This document shows positions 1-5,805 of a DNA stretch of 6,295 nucleotides, piece by piece. Numbering within the stretch: the first letter of the stretch is position 1; every line of letters starts with the position of its first letter. The notes beneath the pieces are model-generated. The model saw only the letters and a list, made by a program, of their open reading frames with translations. It had not been told where the DNA came from and did no database searches. The DNA comes from JAPLGZ01 sp038318235 (GTDB lineage Bacteria > Chloroflexota > Anaerolineae > Caldilineales > Caldilineaceae). Location of the stretch: the NCBI GenBank assembly GCA_038318235.1, contig JBBQBY010000406.1:1-6295 (forward strand). Reading direction: 5' to 3'. A program made the translations under genes and the position numbers.

Positions 1-471
1 CACGAGCGCAATTAGCACACCGATTAATAAAATGCCATTGCCCACCAAATCGACAATGAAGCGGGCAAAAAAGTTACTCAGATGGCCGACATCGCCATCG
101 ATCCGCTCGATCAATTCACCAGGTGTGCGATTGTTATGAAAGGCCATGTCAAGCCGTAAACAATGCAGCGCCAAATCCGCCCGCAACTGATTGGTGGCGA
201 CCAGACCAATGTTCGTCGCCAGGTAATTCTCGCCAACGACGATCAACTGCGTCGCCAGGGCAATGCCCAGAAAGAGCAGTGCCAATTGAATCAAAGATTG
301 GATCGCGCCGCCCGCCATCGCGGTGTCTATAAACGACGCCAGAATGATTGGGTTGAGCAGCTTCAAGCCAGTGCCGCCCAACAAGAGTAACAACAACAAG
401 CTGGATTGTCGCCATTGCGATTTGAGATAGGTGATTAAAATCGTTCTGTATTGATTGATTGAAATTTTCAT
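1..471 (-). CDS. ABC exporter half-transporter A, N-terminal part (runs off left edge)
   Basis: An open frame of 157 codons begins at ATG 471-469 and continues past position 1, so the ATP-binding half is not visible. The visible part is the start of a type IV (B-family) exporter membrane domain. Hydrophobic segments lie at about residues 24-45, 58-80 and 138-157. Residues 111-127 (FHNNRTPGELIERIDGD) form the intracellular loop that typically contacts the nucleotide-binding domain. The same block occurs in the gene at 2482-4251 (residues 116-132, three changes), so the two are close paralogues. A purine-rich GGGGGAG lies about 12 nt upstream of the ATG, rather far for a Shine-Dalgarno sequence. 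The gene is third in line after C and B, 146 nt beyond the stop of B, and is probably cotranscribed. Full members of the family have about 580-600 residues. Substrate unknown. The frame is secure; the product call rests on family resemblance and on the paralogue. Confidence 0.85.
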   Translation of the reverse strand, partial: MKISINQYRTILITYLKSQWRQSSLLLLLLLGGTGLKLLNPIILASFIDTAMAGGAIQSLIQLALLFLGIALATQLIVVGENYLATNIGLVATNQLRADLALHCLRLDMAFHNNRTPGELIERIDGDVGHLSNFFARFIVDLVGNGILLIGVLIALV

Positions 472-526
472 ACAACTGTGAAGCTCCCCCTGTAAGTTTT
501 AGCAAACGTTCGCTTCTGTGCCGCCA

Positions 527-605
527 ATGTGACCGGCACTTCCCGTTGCACCGTGCGAGCATGATCGAACTAGAGGCTCGCGCTGCGCGAAAGTGCCGGT
601 CACAT
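527..605. repeat. 79-bp palindromic intergenic repeat between exporter genes B and A
   Basis: Perfect 15-bp inverted arms lie at 527-541 (atgtgaccggcactt) and 591-605 (aagtgccggtcacat). A second, inner pair lies at 555-560 (gcgagc) and 576-581 (gctcgc), so the whole unit can fold into a long hairpin in DNA or RNA. It occupies most of the 146-bp gap between the stop of B and the start of A. There is no T-run after it on the minus strand, so it is not an ordinary intrinsic terminator. No clear target duplication flanks it. It could be a dispersed REP- or MITE-like unit, or an mRNA-stabilising or processing hairpin that sets the ratio of A to B. The arms are seen directly; dispersal in the genome is inference. 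Confidence 0.7.
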
Positions 606-617
606 GCTGTCCAATGA

Positions 618-2406
618 TCATTCCTTTTGCCAAAGGTGCTGCATCTCTGCACACCGCACCAATAATTCATCCAGCTTCCCCTCATCCTCGATCCGGCCAT
701 CCTTGAGCACGATGATATGGTCTGCCCGGCGCAACGCTGGGCGTCGATGCGAGACCACAAGGCAAGTGGGCGTATCGCTGCGCGCAAAGAGGCGTTCCCA
801 GAGTTGGCGTTCGGTCTCTACGTCTAATGCACTGGAAATATCATCAAAGACCAGCAATTCTGGCTGGCGCACGAACATGCGCGCCGCGGCGGACCGTTGA
901 ATCTGGCCGCCGGAAAGTTTCACACCTTTCGGGCCAACCAGGGTATCTAGCCCTTTTTCCAGCGCTTGCACATCCTGTTCCATCACCGCATCATGCAAGG
1001 CGCCTGCTAGCTCGCTCTGTTCTTCGGGCAAGCCCATGAGCAAATTGTCGCGCAAGGTTGTGCTGAAGAGGCGCGGCACCTGGGCCGTGTAGGCGCAGCG
1101 TGGCGGCGTAAAGAAGTCGCCCGAATTTTCGATCAACGCCCCATTCCAGCACAGTTCCCCGCCATCTTTGGGCAATAATCCCAGCAACGTGCGCAATAAG
1201 GTCGTTTTGCCGCAACCAATACGCCCAGTGATTACTGTAAACGAGCCGCGTCTGATTTTTAAGTCAATCTCAAAAATGCCGCGGTCGGAACCTGGGTGAA
1301 TATAATTCAAGTTCGTGACCAGCAGTTCTTCCAGGTGATCGCTGGTGGTGCGCGCCGGGACAGGCACGATGGGCAAAGCGCCATCCTGATAGATCGGTCC
1401 ATACTTGACCAGCAGCGCCGCCGCTGCACCGCGCAGCAGATCGGTCAGGCGCTTGATCGAAACGCCAGCTTGTTTGTAGCGGGCCCAGAAGAAACCGACA
1501 AAGCTGACAAAATCAGTGAAGAAGCTCAGATAGAAGACAAAGAGCGCAAAATCGCCCACCGTAAAATTTTTGGTCTGGAGCGCGCGCGCCGACAGCAGCA
1601 GAATGATACCGGTGCCCAAATTGCCCGCATGGATAAAGATCGACTCCAATAGCTCGTTGAAGAGGCGGATCCAGTAGCGCCGATTTGCGCCGTTGTTCGT
1701 TTAGTGTCGCAAAATGACCAATCACCTGCTTTTCGGCGCGAGCCACTTGGACGGCCTGGGCTGCGCCAAAAATTTCGGCGATAAAACTGGTCACCTGGCC
1801 GCCCGCCACGCGGGTGGCGGTGCGATATTTTTCAATGCGACTGGTGCCAGCATTGGCCGCCAACACAATCAACGCCAGTGGGGCGAACGCTACCAAGGTC
1901 ATGGTTGGATTGATGCGCCACATGATGATGAGGGCGACGGTCGAGAAAAGGCCATTGCCAATCAGATTATTCAGCCAGAGCGCAAACCAGGGTAACTCGT
2001 TGACATCCTCGCGAAAGCGGCTGATCGTTGCGCCTGGTGATTCGGGCAACGCGGCCGCGCCGGGCAATTCGAGAATGCGCCCGAGCATATTTTTTTGCAA
2101 CAGGGTTTGGCTACGATAGCTGAAGGGGATGTTGGCTTTGATCATGCCAAACATGCCGCCCAGCCGGATCAGCAGACCGGCCAGCAGCAGGATAATCAGC
2201 GACCAGAAACTATACGCGGCGGGGGCTTGCCCAGAGACCGAATTGAAAAACTCACGTGACACCCAGCCTGGAATCAACCAGCTAACCGTCATCGTGCTAT
2301 AACCGACGGTGTTGTAGAGAAAGCGCCACGGCTGGAAGCGGATCAGGCGCAGAATGAGCTGCCAGGTGGGCATGCTAGGCGTTGGCGCGCCTTGTTGGAT
2401 GGTCAT
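618..2406 (-). CDS. ABC exporter half-transporter B with degenerate Walker B, interrupted by a +1 frameshift
   Basis: The start is ATG 2406, with AAGGAG about 8 nt upstream (2415-2420). The first frame gives the membrane domain, with hydrophobic stretches near residues 31-47, 67-85, 146-162 and 168-185. It goes out of frame after residue 246 (Asp, codon 1671-1669) and, uncorrected, stops at 1513. The second frame supplies the rest to the TGA at 618-620. Removing one C at about 1668 joins ...KSALLD to RLFNELLESIF and restores 595 residues, a normal length for the family. In corrected numbering the nucleotide-binding domain has Walker A GRIGCGKT (394-401), Q-loop Gln442, signature LSGGQ (497-501), Walker B LLVFDD ending at Asp522 where active subunits have Glu, D-loop SSALD, and H-loop His553. 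This pattern marks the degenerate subunit of heterodimeric exporters, and gene C is the likely partner. The insertion may be a sequencing error or a real inactivating mutation. Substrate unknown. Confidence 0.85.
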
Positions 2407-2428
2407 ATTTTGTTCTCCTTGTTTAATG

Positions 2429-2475
2429 AGGAGTAGGGAGTAGGAAATACTCGTTATTCCCTACTCCCTACTCCT
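2429..2475. repeat. Heptamer-based hairpin between exporter genes C and B
   Basis: Arms 2429-2444 (aggagtagggagtagg) and 2460-2475 are perfectly complementary over 16 bp. After one mismatch the stem continues for 4 bp (2446-2449 with 2455-2458) and closes on a 5-nt loop, ctcgt. The arms consist of a 7-nt unit, gggagta on one side and ccctact on the other. The hairpin fills the 75-bp gap between the stop of C (2482) and the Shine-Dalgarno sequence of B (2415-2420). No T-run follows on the minus strand, so termination is not expected. A role in mRNA stability or in partial uncoupling of C and B is possible. The heptamer structure suggests a dispersed, expandable intergenic repeat. Confidence 0.7.
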
Positions 2476-2481
2476 TACTCG

Positions 2482-4251
2482 CTACACCAATACTTCTTCC
2501 AACCCTGTCTGCAACAGTGCATAAAATCGTGAATTGACATCATTCGCTAGTTGCTCGCGTTCCCCATATTCCTGAATACAGCCATCTTGCAGAATCAGAA
2601 TGTTGTCGGCACGTTGCACGGTGCTCAAGCGATGGGCGACGATGATGCCCGTGCGATTTTGCAATAGTTTGCCCACCGCACGTTCGATCAGCCGTTCGGT
2701 CGCTGGGTCTAGGCGCGATGACGCTTCATCCAGGATAATCAGGCCGGGGTCTTGCAAGAAGACCCGTGTAAAGGCCAATAACTGCGCCTCACCGGCCGAT
2801 AGACTGCTGCCTTCGGCTTGCAACTCGGTGTCCAGGCCATTGGGCAGCCGATCAATCCATTCACGCAGCTCAAGCTCGTCAATCACGGGGTGGATGCGCT
2901 CGTCGCTAATTTCGGCATTAAAAAAGGTCAGATTGTCGCGCACCGAGGCACGGAATAGCTGCACATCCTGTGTCACCATGCCAATGCGACCGCGCAACTC
3001 GTCTACCTTAACCTGACGAATATCAACGTGTTCACCAGCGCCCAGACAAATGCTGCCGTTTGTGGGATCATAGAGGCGATAGAGCAGGCGCGTTAGGGTG
3101 GTTTTTCCGCTGCCGGTGCGCCCCAGTACGCCCAGAATCTGCGTGCGCGGCAGTTCAAATGAAACATGGCGCAAGACCGGCTCTTCAGCTACATAGCCAA
3201 AAGTCACGTCGGCAAATCCCACTGTGAGTGAGCCATTGGGCAAGGTGGCGTCACCCTCCTCTTGAATCTTGCTTTGCAATGCATAGAGCGCCTCCACGCG
3301 GTTGATGCCGGCGGCGGCTTTTTGCACATTCTGAAATTGATTCGTGATCTCGTTGAGTGGTTGCAAAATGCGATCGGTGTAATAGACGATCAGATAGACC
3401 GTCCCCACGGTGATCAAACCTTGACTGAACTGCCAGTAGCCGGCACTGAAAGCCACAAGCTGGCCTAGTGTATAGAGCACAAACCACATGCCGACGAACC
3501 AGATCTCCTTATCGCCGCCCTGTACCTCGCGATCTAGGCGGTTTTGGCTAAACTTGAACAAGTTGCGCATGACATAATTCACTGCACCATTGGCGCGAAT
3601 GTCTTCTGTGCCAGACAGGTGCTCTTCCAAAAAGCTAAAGAGATCGGCGGCGGCTTGGCGATTGGCTTCCCAAAATGGGATGGCAATTCTACGCATGTAA
3701 TAGAAGCTGATCAACGAAATAACGGTGTACACTGCCAGCGCGCTGCTAATCCGCCAGTCTTCCCGGAGCAAGACCAGGATTACCCCGAAGAGTAGCAGCA
3801 CATTGCCTAGCACGCGCAGGATGAACTGGGCGAAGAAGACGGCAATGTCTATGATGTCACCATCGATGCGTTCGATCATCTCGCCCGGCGTGTGATTGTT
3901 GTGGAATGTCATGTCTAGGCTCAGGCAGTGCAGGGCCAGATCATTGCGCAAATGGTTGGTGGCACGCCAGCCAATATCCTCGCCGACATAGGTGGCGACC
4001 ACGCTGATGCCTTGCAACACTAGCGCTGCCGCAATAAAAGTTATGGCGGCCCAGATCAGATGCGTGGTCTGGTTACCCGTGGTGCCGGCGGCCAGCGCGG
4101 TGTCGATAAAATAGCGGATGATCTGCGGGTTGATCAGTTGCAGACCAATCGTGGCAAAGATCAACAGCGCGAGCAGTGCCACTTGGCGCTTCAACGGGCG
4201 CAAATATTGCACCAGAAATTTTGCGTAACGTTGCAACATATCGTTTTTCAT
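2482..4251 (-). CDS. ABC exporter half-transporter C (membrane domain fused to ATPase), consensus-site subunit
   Basis: This intact 589-residue gene starts at ATG 4251, with GAGGAGG about 5 nt upstream, and ends with TAG at 2484-2482. The N-terminal half is an exporter membrane domain with hydrophobic segments near residues 22-48, 63-88, 136-161, 168-187, 251-272 and 278-292; the coupling-loop block FHNNHTPGEMIERIDGD lies at 116-132. The ATPase half shows Walker A GRTGSGKT (377-384), Q-loop Gln428, an altered signature LSAGE (484-488), Walker B LIILDE with catalytic Glu509, and H-loop His540. In heterodimeric exporters (BmrCD, TM287/288, LmrCD) one subunit keeps the Walker B Glu while its own signature drifts. 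C fits that role, and B, with LSGGQ and Asp, is the complement. The gene is first in the C-B-A row, directly downstream of a leader with two terminators. It probably exports a hydrophobic compound, drug, lipid or peptide; the substrate cannot be read here. Confidence 0.92.
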   Translation of the reverse strand: MKNDMLQRYAKFLVQYLRPLKRQVALLALLIFATIGLQLINPQIIRYFIDTALAAGTTGNQTTHLIWAAITFIAAALVLQGISVVATYVGEDIGWRATNHLRNDLALHCLSLDMTFHNNHTPGEMIERIDGDIIDIAVFFAQFILRVLGNVLLLFGVILVLLREDWRISSALAVYTVISLISFYYMRRIAIPFWEANRQAAADLFSFLEEHLSGTEDIRANGAVNYVMRNLFKFSQNRLDREVQGGDKEIWFVGMWFVLYTLGQLVAFSAGYWQFSQGLITVGTVYLIVYYTDRILQPLNEITNQFQNVQKAAAGINRVEALYALQSKIQEEGDATLPNGSLTVGFADVTFGYVAEEPVLRHVSFELPRTQILGVLGRTGSGKTTLTRLLYRLYDPTNGSICLGAGEHVDIRQVKVDELRGRIGMVTQDVQLFRASVRDNLTFFNAEISDERIHPVIDELELREWIDRLPNGLDTELQAEGSSLSAGEAQLLAFTRVFLQDPGLIILDEASSRLDPATERLIERAVGKLLQNRTGIIVAHRLSTVQRADNILILQDGCIQEYGEREQLANDVNSRFYALLQTGLEEVLV

Positions 4252-4327
4252 CAGTTCCTCCTCTGTACTGTTTTTCCCCTCTTCTGAGTCGATGTTTGCT
4301 CAGGTGAGGGCCGGGGGTGAGGCGCAC

Positions 4328-4369
4328 AAAAAAAACTGGTCACAGGGCAATGATATCCCCGTGACCAGT
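4328..4369 (-). terminator. Intrinsic terminator T2 upstream of exporter gene C
   Basis: Read on the minus strand, 4369-4357 (actggtcacgggg) pairs with 4347-4335 (ccctgtgaccagt) as a 13-bp stem with one G-U pair and a 9-nt loop. An uninterrupted run of eight T (4335-4328), the first of which belongs to the stem, follows. This is a textbook Rho-independent terminator, lying only 76 nt before the ATG of C. It would block expression of the exporter genes unless bypassed, which points to a regulated (attenuator) role rather than simple end-of-operon termination. Confidence 0.82.
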
Positions 4370-4437
4370 CTGATGGTCAAGCAACGTTTTGTTCTTCACC
4401 GCCAATCAAGCAGGCGCGGTGGGCAGCAACTTTCACT

Positions 4438-4480
4438 GACAAACAAAACGGCCACGGGGGAAAAATACACCCGTAGCCGT
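4438..4480 (-). terminator. Intrinsic terminator T1 in the exporter leader
   Basis: On the minus strand, 4480-4470 (acggctacggg) pairs with 4458-4448 (cccgtggccgt), 11 bp including one U-G pair, with an 11-nt loop. TTTTGTTTGT follows (4447-4438). It lies 28 nt after the stop of the leader ORF and about 190 nt before the ATG of C. Flanking ACTGAC and GTCAGT could extend the structure through an internal loop, so it may also be part of a larger regulatory fold. The terminator call is good; regulated behaviour is inferred from the position inside a promoter-to-gene leader. Confidence 0.7.
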
Positions 4481-4508
4481 AAGCAACATAGTCAGTTAAA
4501 ACCTGATG

Positions 4509-4580
4509 TTAACTTGGCGGTAGGCGCACTTCCAGTAGGACGTGATCATTTGGATGAAAAATGAAAGCTCGTAACAACAT
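4509..4580 (-). CDS. Putative 23-residue leader peptide
   Basis: ATG 4580-4578 is preceded by AGGGAGGGG (4598-4590), whose GGAGG core lies 11 nt from the ATG. The frame runs 23 codons to TAA (4511-4509). The product begins MLLRAFIFHP and ends EVRLPPS. I recognise no family. It lies about 28 nt behind a predicted transcription start and directly ahead of two terminators, the position expected of a regulatory leader peptide. The Pro-Pro pair two codons before the stop is a known type of weak ribosome-stalling sequence and overlaps the RNA segment (4521-4514) that can pair with 4405-4398. A coding role is inferred only from the Shine-Dalgarno sequence, position and context; a chance ORF of this length is possible. 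Confidence 0.5.
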   Translation of the reverse strand: MLLRAFIFHPNDHVLLEVRLPPS

Positions 4581-4615
4581 ATAAGTGTGCCCCTCCCTAG
4601 CTTTGAATTGGAAGC

Positions 4616-4644
4616 AGTCTAACATAAGACATAAGCAACGTCAA
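4616..4644 (-). promoter_or_regulatory. Sigma70-like promoter for the exporter leader
   Basis: On the minus strand the -35 hexamer TTGACG (4644-4639, five of six to consensus) is followed by a 17-nt spacer and the -10 hexamer TAGACT (4621-4616, four of six). Transcription would start near 4609, ahead of the leader ORF. The spacing is ideal. The -35 lies only 8 bp from the left target duplication of the MITE-like element, so that insertion replaced the native upstream flank of this promoter. Confidence 0.6.
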
Positions 4645-4652
4645 ATGACGGC

Positions 4653-4833
4653 GGATTTGGGCAGGAATTCTCAATTCGGACGCGGATAAACGCGGATTTG
4701 CGCAGATCAAACAGTTTGCCGATGGCATACGATATTTGAAAGGTCGAAAAACCTATTTTTTAGAAAAAAATCCGCGTCTATCTGCGTTTATCTGCGTCCG
4801 ATTTTTTTGAATTGAGAATTGCTGGGATTTGGG
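4653..4833. mobile_element. 163-bp MITE-like element with 9-bp target duplication
   Basis: The element proper spans 4662-4824. Its ends are 16-bp inverted repeats, caggaattctcaattc (4662-4677) and gaattgagaattgctg (4809-4824), which match at 15 of 16 positions. Directly abutting both ends is the same 9-bp sequence, ggatttggg (4653-4661 and 4825-4833), a target-site duplication. Inside, a second inverted pair (4677-4697 and 4780-4800, 19 of 21 matching) is built from cgcggat/atctgcg units. There is no room for a transposase, so it would be non-autonomous. Deleting the element plus one repeat copy restores a longer palindrome at the target (see the palindrome entry), independent support for insertion. 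The transposase family is not identifiable; several IS families make 9-bp duplications. Confidence 0.8.
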
Positions 4834-4880
4834 GAACGGATTGAGAAAATTCCTATCCGTTCAATCCGTTCCCCAAATCC
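4825..4880. repeat. Perfect 20-bp-arm palindrome after the ABC-2 permease gene
   Basis: Arms 4825-4844 (ggatttggggaacggattga) and 4861-4880 are perfectly complementary around a 16-nt loop. It starts 12 nt after the stop of the permease gene at 4893. No T-run follows on the minus strand, so it looks like a repeat or an mRNA 3'-end stabilising hairpin rather than an intrinsic terminator. Its outer edge was hit by the MITE-like element. With that removed, the left arm is preceded by gc (4651-4652), which pairs with gc at 4881-4882 and lengthens the arms to 22 bp. Confidence 0.75.
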
Positions 4881-4892
4881 GCTGCTCAGGCC

Positions 4893-5687
4893 TTACACTT
4901 GCGTCTGAATCGCGCTGCCGCTCTCGTAGTGGCGCAACCCGCGGTGAAAGATTGCAATCGCCAGCACCAAGAAGATCAACGTTGCCCCCACCATTTGCGC
5001 TAACACGCCCCACGAAAAAGCCCGCACAAACTCGGCTGGCACTGCGCCGACAAAGGCGGCTGGCAGCAGGGTAAAGAGTAAAAATTTTGCCGTGCCGTCA
5101 AACAGTGTAATCGGATAGAGTGCAAACGTGATCATGGCGTTGGTCACCTGTGCGGCCAGCACGTTGGCATTGCCCAGCCAGAACGCCGTACTGTGGGCGA
5201 TCACGAGCACGGATAGAAAAACGATAATCGCTAAAAACGAGCCTAAGACGAAGCGGCCAATCGCATCAACCCCAAAGTGGCCGGCCACGACAAAGCTGAG
5301 CAGCCCATAGGTAAAATCGCCCATCCCGCTGGCGACGCTGCCACTGGCGAGCACATGCAGCAGCACCGGACGTGGCAACGAAAGATAATAGTCCAGGCGA
5401 CCTTCGGTAATAATTTCGCAGAGCGAGACAACATTGCCAAAGAAAAAGGTTGCCAATCCGAAACCGACGGCGACGACACTGAACAAGAGCAACATATCGT
5501 CCAATTTCCAGCCGCGCACTTGTTGAAAACGATTAAAAAATAGGATCCAAAAGACGAAATAGATCGCGTTATTCAAGATCATCCCGATCACCTGTAACAG
5601 AAACGCGCCCCGATATTCCATCGCCGCCAATAGATTGGCCTTCCAGAGCGCCATCAAAAATTTGAATTCACGTTGAAACACAGACAT
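4893..5687 (-). CDS. ABC-2 family permease, second membrane subunit (COG3694-like)
   Basis: I choose ATG 5687 (product MSVFQREFKF..., 264 residues) because GGAGGG lies about 7 nt upstream (5693-5698). An in-frame TTG at 5705 is possible but has no comparable site. The protein is strongly hydrophobic, with about six membrane segments near residues 26-52, 66-90, 108-135, 145-170, 176-212 and 226-247. The motif EGRLDYYLSLPRP (95-107) and the C-terminal GLRHYES (250-256) are typical of the ABC2_membrane_6 (PF06182) permeases, which usually occur as two permease genes behind one ATPase gene. The upstream gene at 5806 is the other permease. Together with an ATPase presumably beyond the right edge they would form an export complex; the substrate is uncharacterised in the family. 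The stop is TAA at 4895-4893, followed directly by a long palindrome. Confidence 0.85.
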   Translation of the reverse strand: MSVFQREFKFLMALWKANLLAAMEYRGAFLLQVIGMILNNAIYFVFWILFFNRFQQVRGWKLDDMLLLFSVVAVGFGLATFFFGNVVSLCEIITEGRLDYYLSLPRPVLLHVLASGSVASGMGDFTYGLLSFVVAGHFGVDAIGRFVLGSFLAIIVFLSVLVIAHSTAFWLGNANVLAAQVTNAMITFALYPITLFDGTAKFLLFTLLPAAFVGAVPAEFVRAFSWGVLAQMVGATLIFLVLAIAIFHRGLRHYESGSAIQTQV

Positions 5688-5715
5688 TGTTTCCCTCCGT
5701 TGCAAGCATGCTGTT

Positions 5716-5802
5716 GTAGGTCATCGCTTGCAGCGTGACGAGCCAGGTTTATCCCGTCATCAGGGTAGACCGACCATTGTCACGCCGGAGGCGATGACCT
5801 AC
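5716..5802. repeat. 87-bp palindromic repeat between the two ABC-2 permease genes
   Basis: Outer arms 5716-5739 and 5779-5802 are complementary at 21 of 24 positions: 12 bp perfect (gtaggtcatcgc / gcgatgacctac), a 6-bp block with three mismatches, then 6 bp perfect. Within the loop a second stem forms, ggtttatccc (5746-5755) with gggtagacc (5763-5771), with one bulge and one imperfect pair and a 7-nt loop. Almost the whole unit folds on itself. It sits 3 nt after the stop of the first permease and before the Shine-Dalgarno sequence of the second. No T-run and no target duplication are seen. It is probably a dispersed repeat inserted into an operon and may alter the relative expression of the two permeases. 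Confidence 0.75.
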
Positions 5803-5805
5803 GAA

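Larger units (their letters stand above)
4252..4609 (-). promoter_or_regulatory. Candidate transcription-attenuation leader of the C-B-A exporter genes
   Basis: From the predicted transcription start (about 4609) to the ATG of C there are about 357 nt. In transcript order they hold a Shine-Dalgarno sequence and short ORF (4598-4509), an intrinsic terminator T1 (about 4480-4438), a hairpin (4421-4397, caccgc/gcggtg in RNA sense), a second, stronger terminator T2 (4369-4328) and the ribosome-binding site of C. Competing pairings are visible. TGACCA (4379-4374) can pair with TGGTCA (4367-4362), which is part of the 5' arm of T2. ACCGCCAA at the end of the short ORF (4521-4514) can pair with TTGGCGGT (4405-4398), which also belongs to the middle hairpin. 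ACTGAC (4496-4491) and GTCAGT (4440-4435) can clamp T1. I recognise no named riboswitch or T-box core. Ribosome-mediated attenuation, as at bmrB-bmrCD, is the best-fitting model but is inference. Confidence 0.55.

Noticed and set aside
149..787. 212-residue minus-strand ORF spanning the B/A junction
   Set aside because: It runs across the palindromic gap in a different frame from both A and B. The overlapping frame starting at 471 gives a clear exporter membrane domain, so this is a shadow.
1664..1703. Programmed +1 ribosomal frameshift in gene B
   Set aside because: No known slippery motif, no upstream Shine-Dalgarno-like stimulator and no evident downstream structure are visible. A one-base insertion next to CC explains it more simply.
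2600..3016. 138-residue plus-strand ORF
   Set aside because: It lies antisense inside the ATPase domain of C. The composition is rich in Arg and Ser with no recognisable motif, typical of an antisense shadow.
4292..4564. 90-residue plus-strand ORF covering the leader region
   Set aside because: It runs through both terminator hairpins in antisense, lacks a Shine-Dalgarno sequence and resembles no protein I recognise.
4252..4609. T-box or known metabolite riboswitch
   Set aside because: I looked for the T-box core and for conserved cores of the TPP, cobalamin, SAM, glycine, guanidine and fluoride classes on the minus strand and recognised none. A short ORF with terminators fits better.
4741..4768. 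Plus-strand terminator (aggt/acct stem followed by T-run)
   Set aside because: The stem is only 4 bp, it lies inside the MITE-like element, and there is no plus-strand gene to terminate.
5688..5705. TTG 5705 as the start of the second ABC-2 permease
   Set aside because: The ATG at 5687 has a strong GGAGGG at proper spacing that lies inside the longer version, so the extra six residues are unlikely to be translated.
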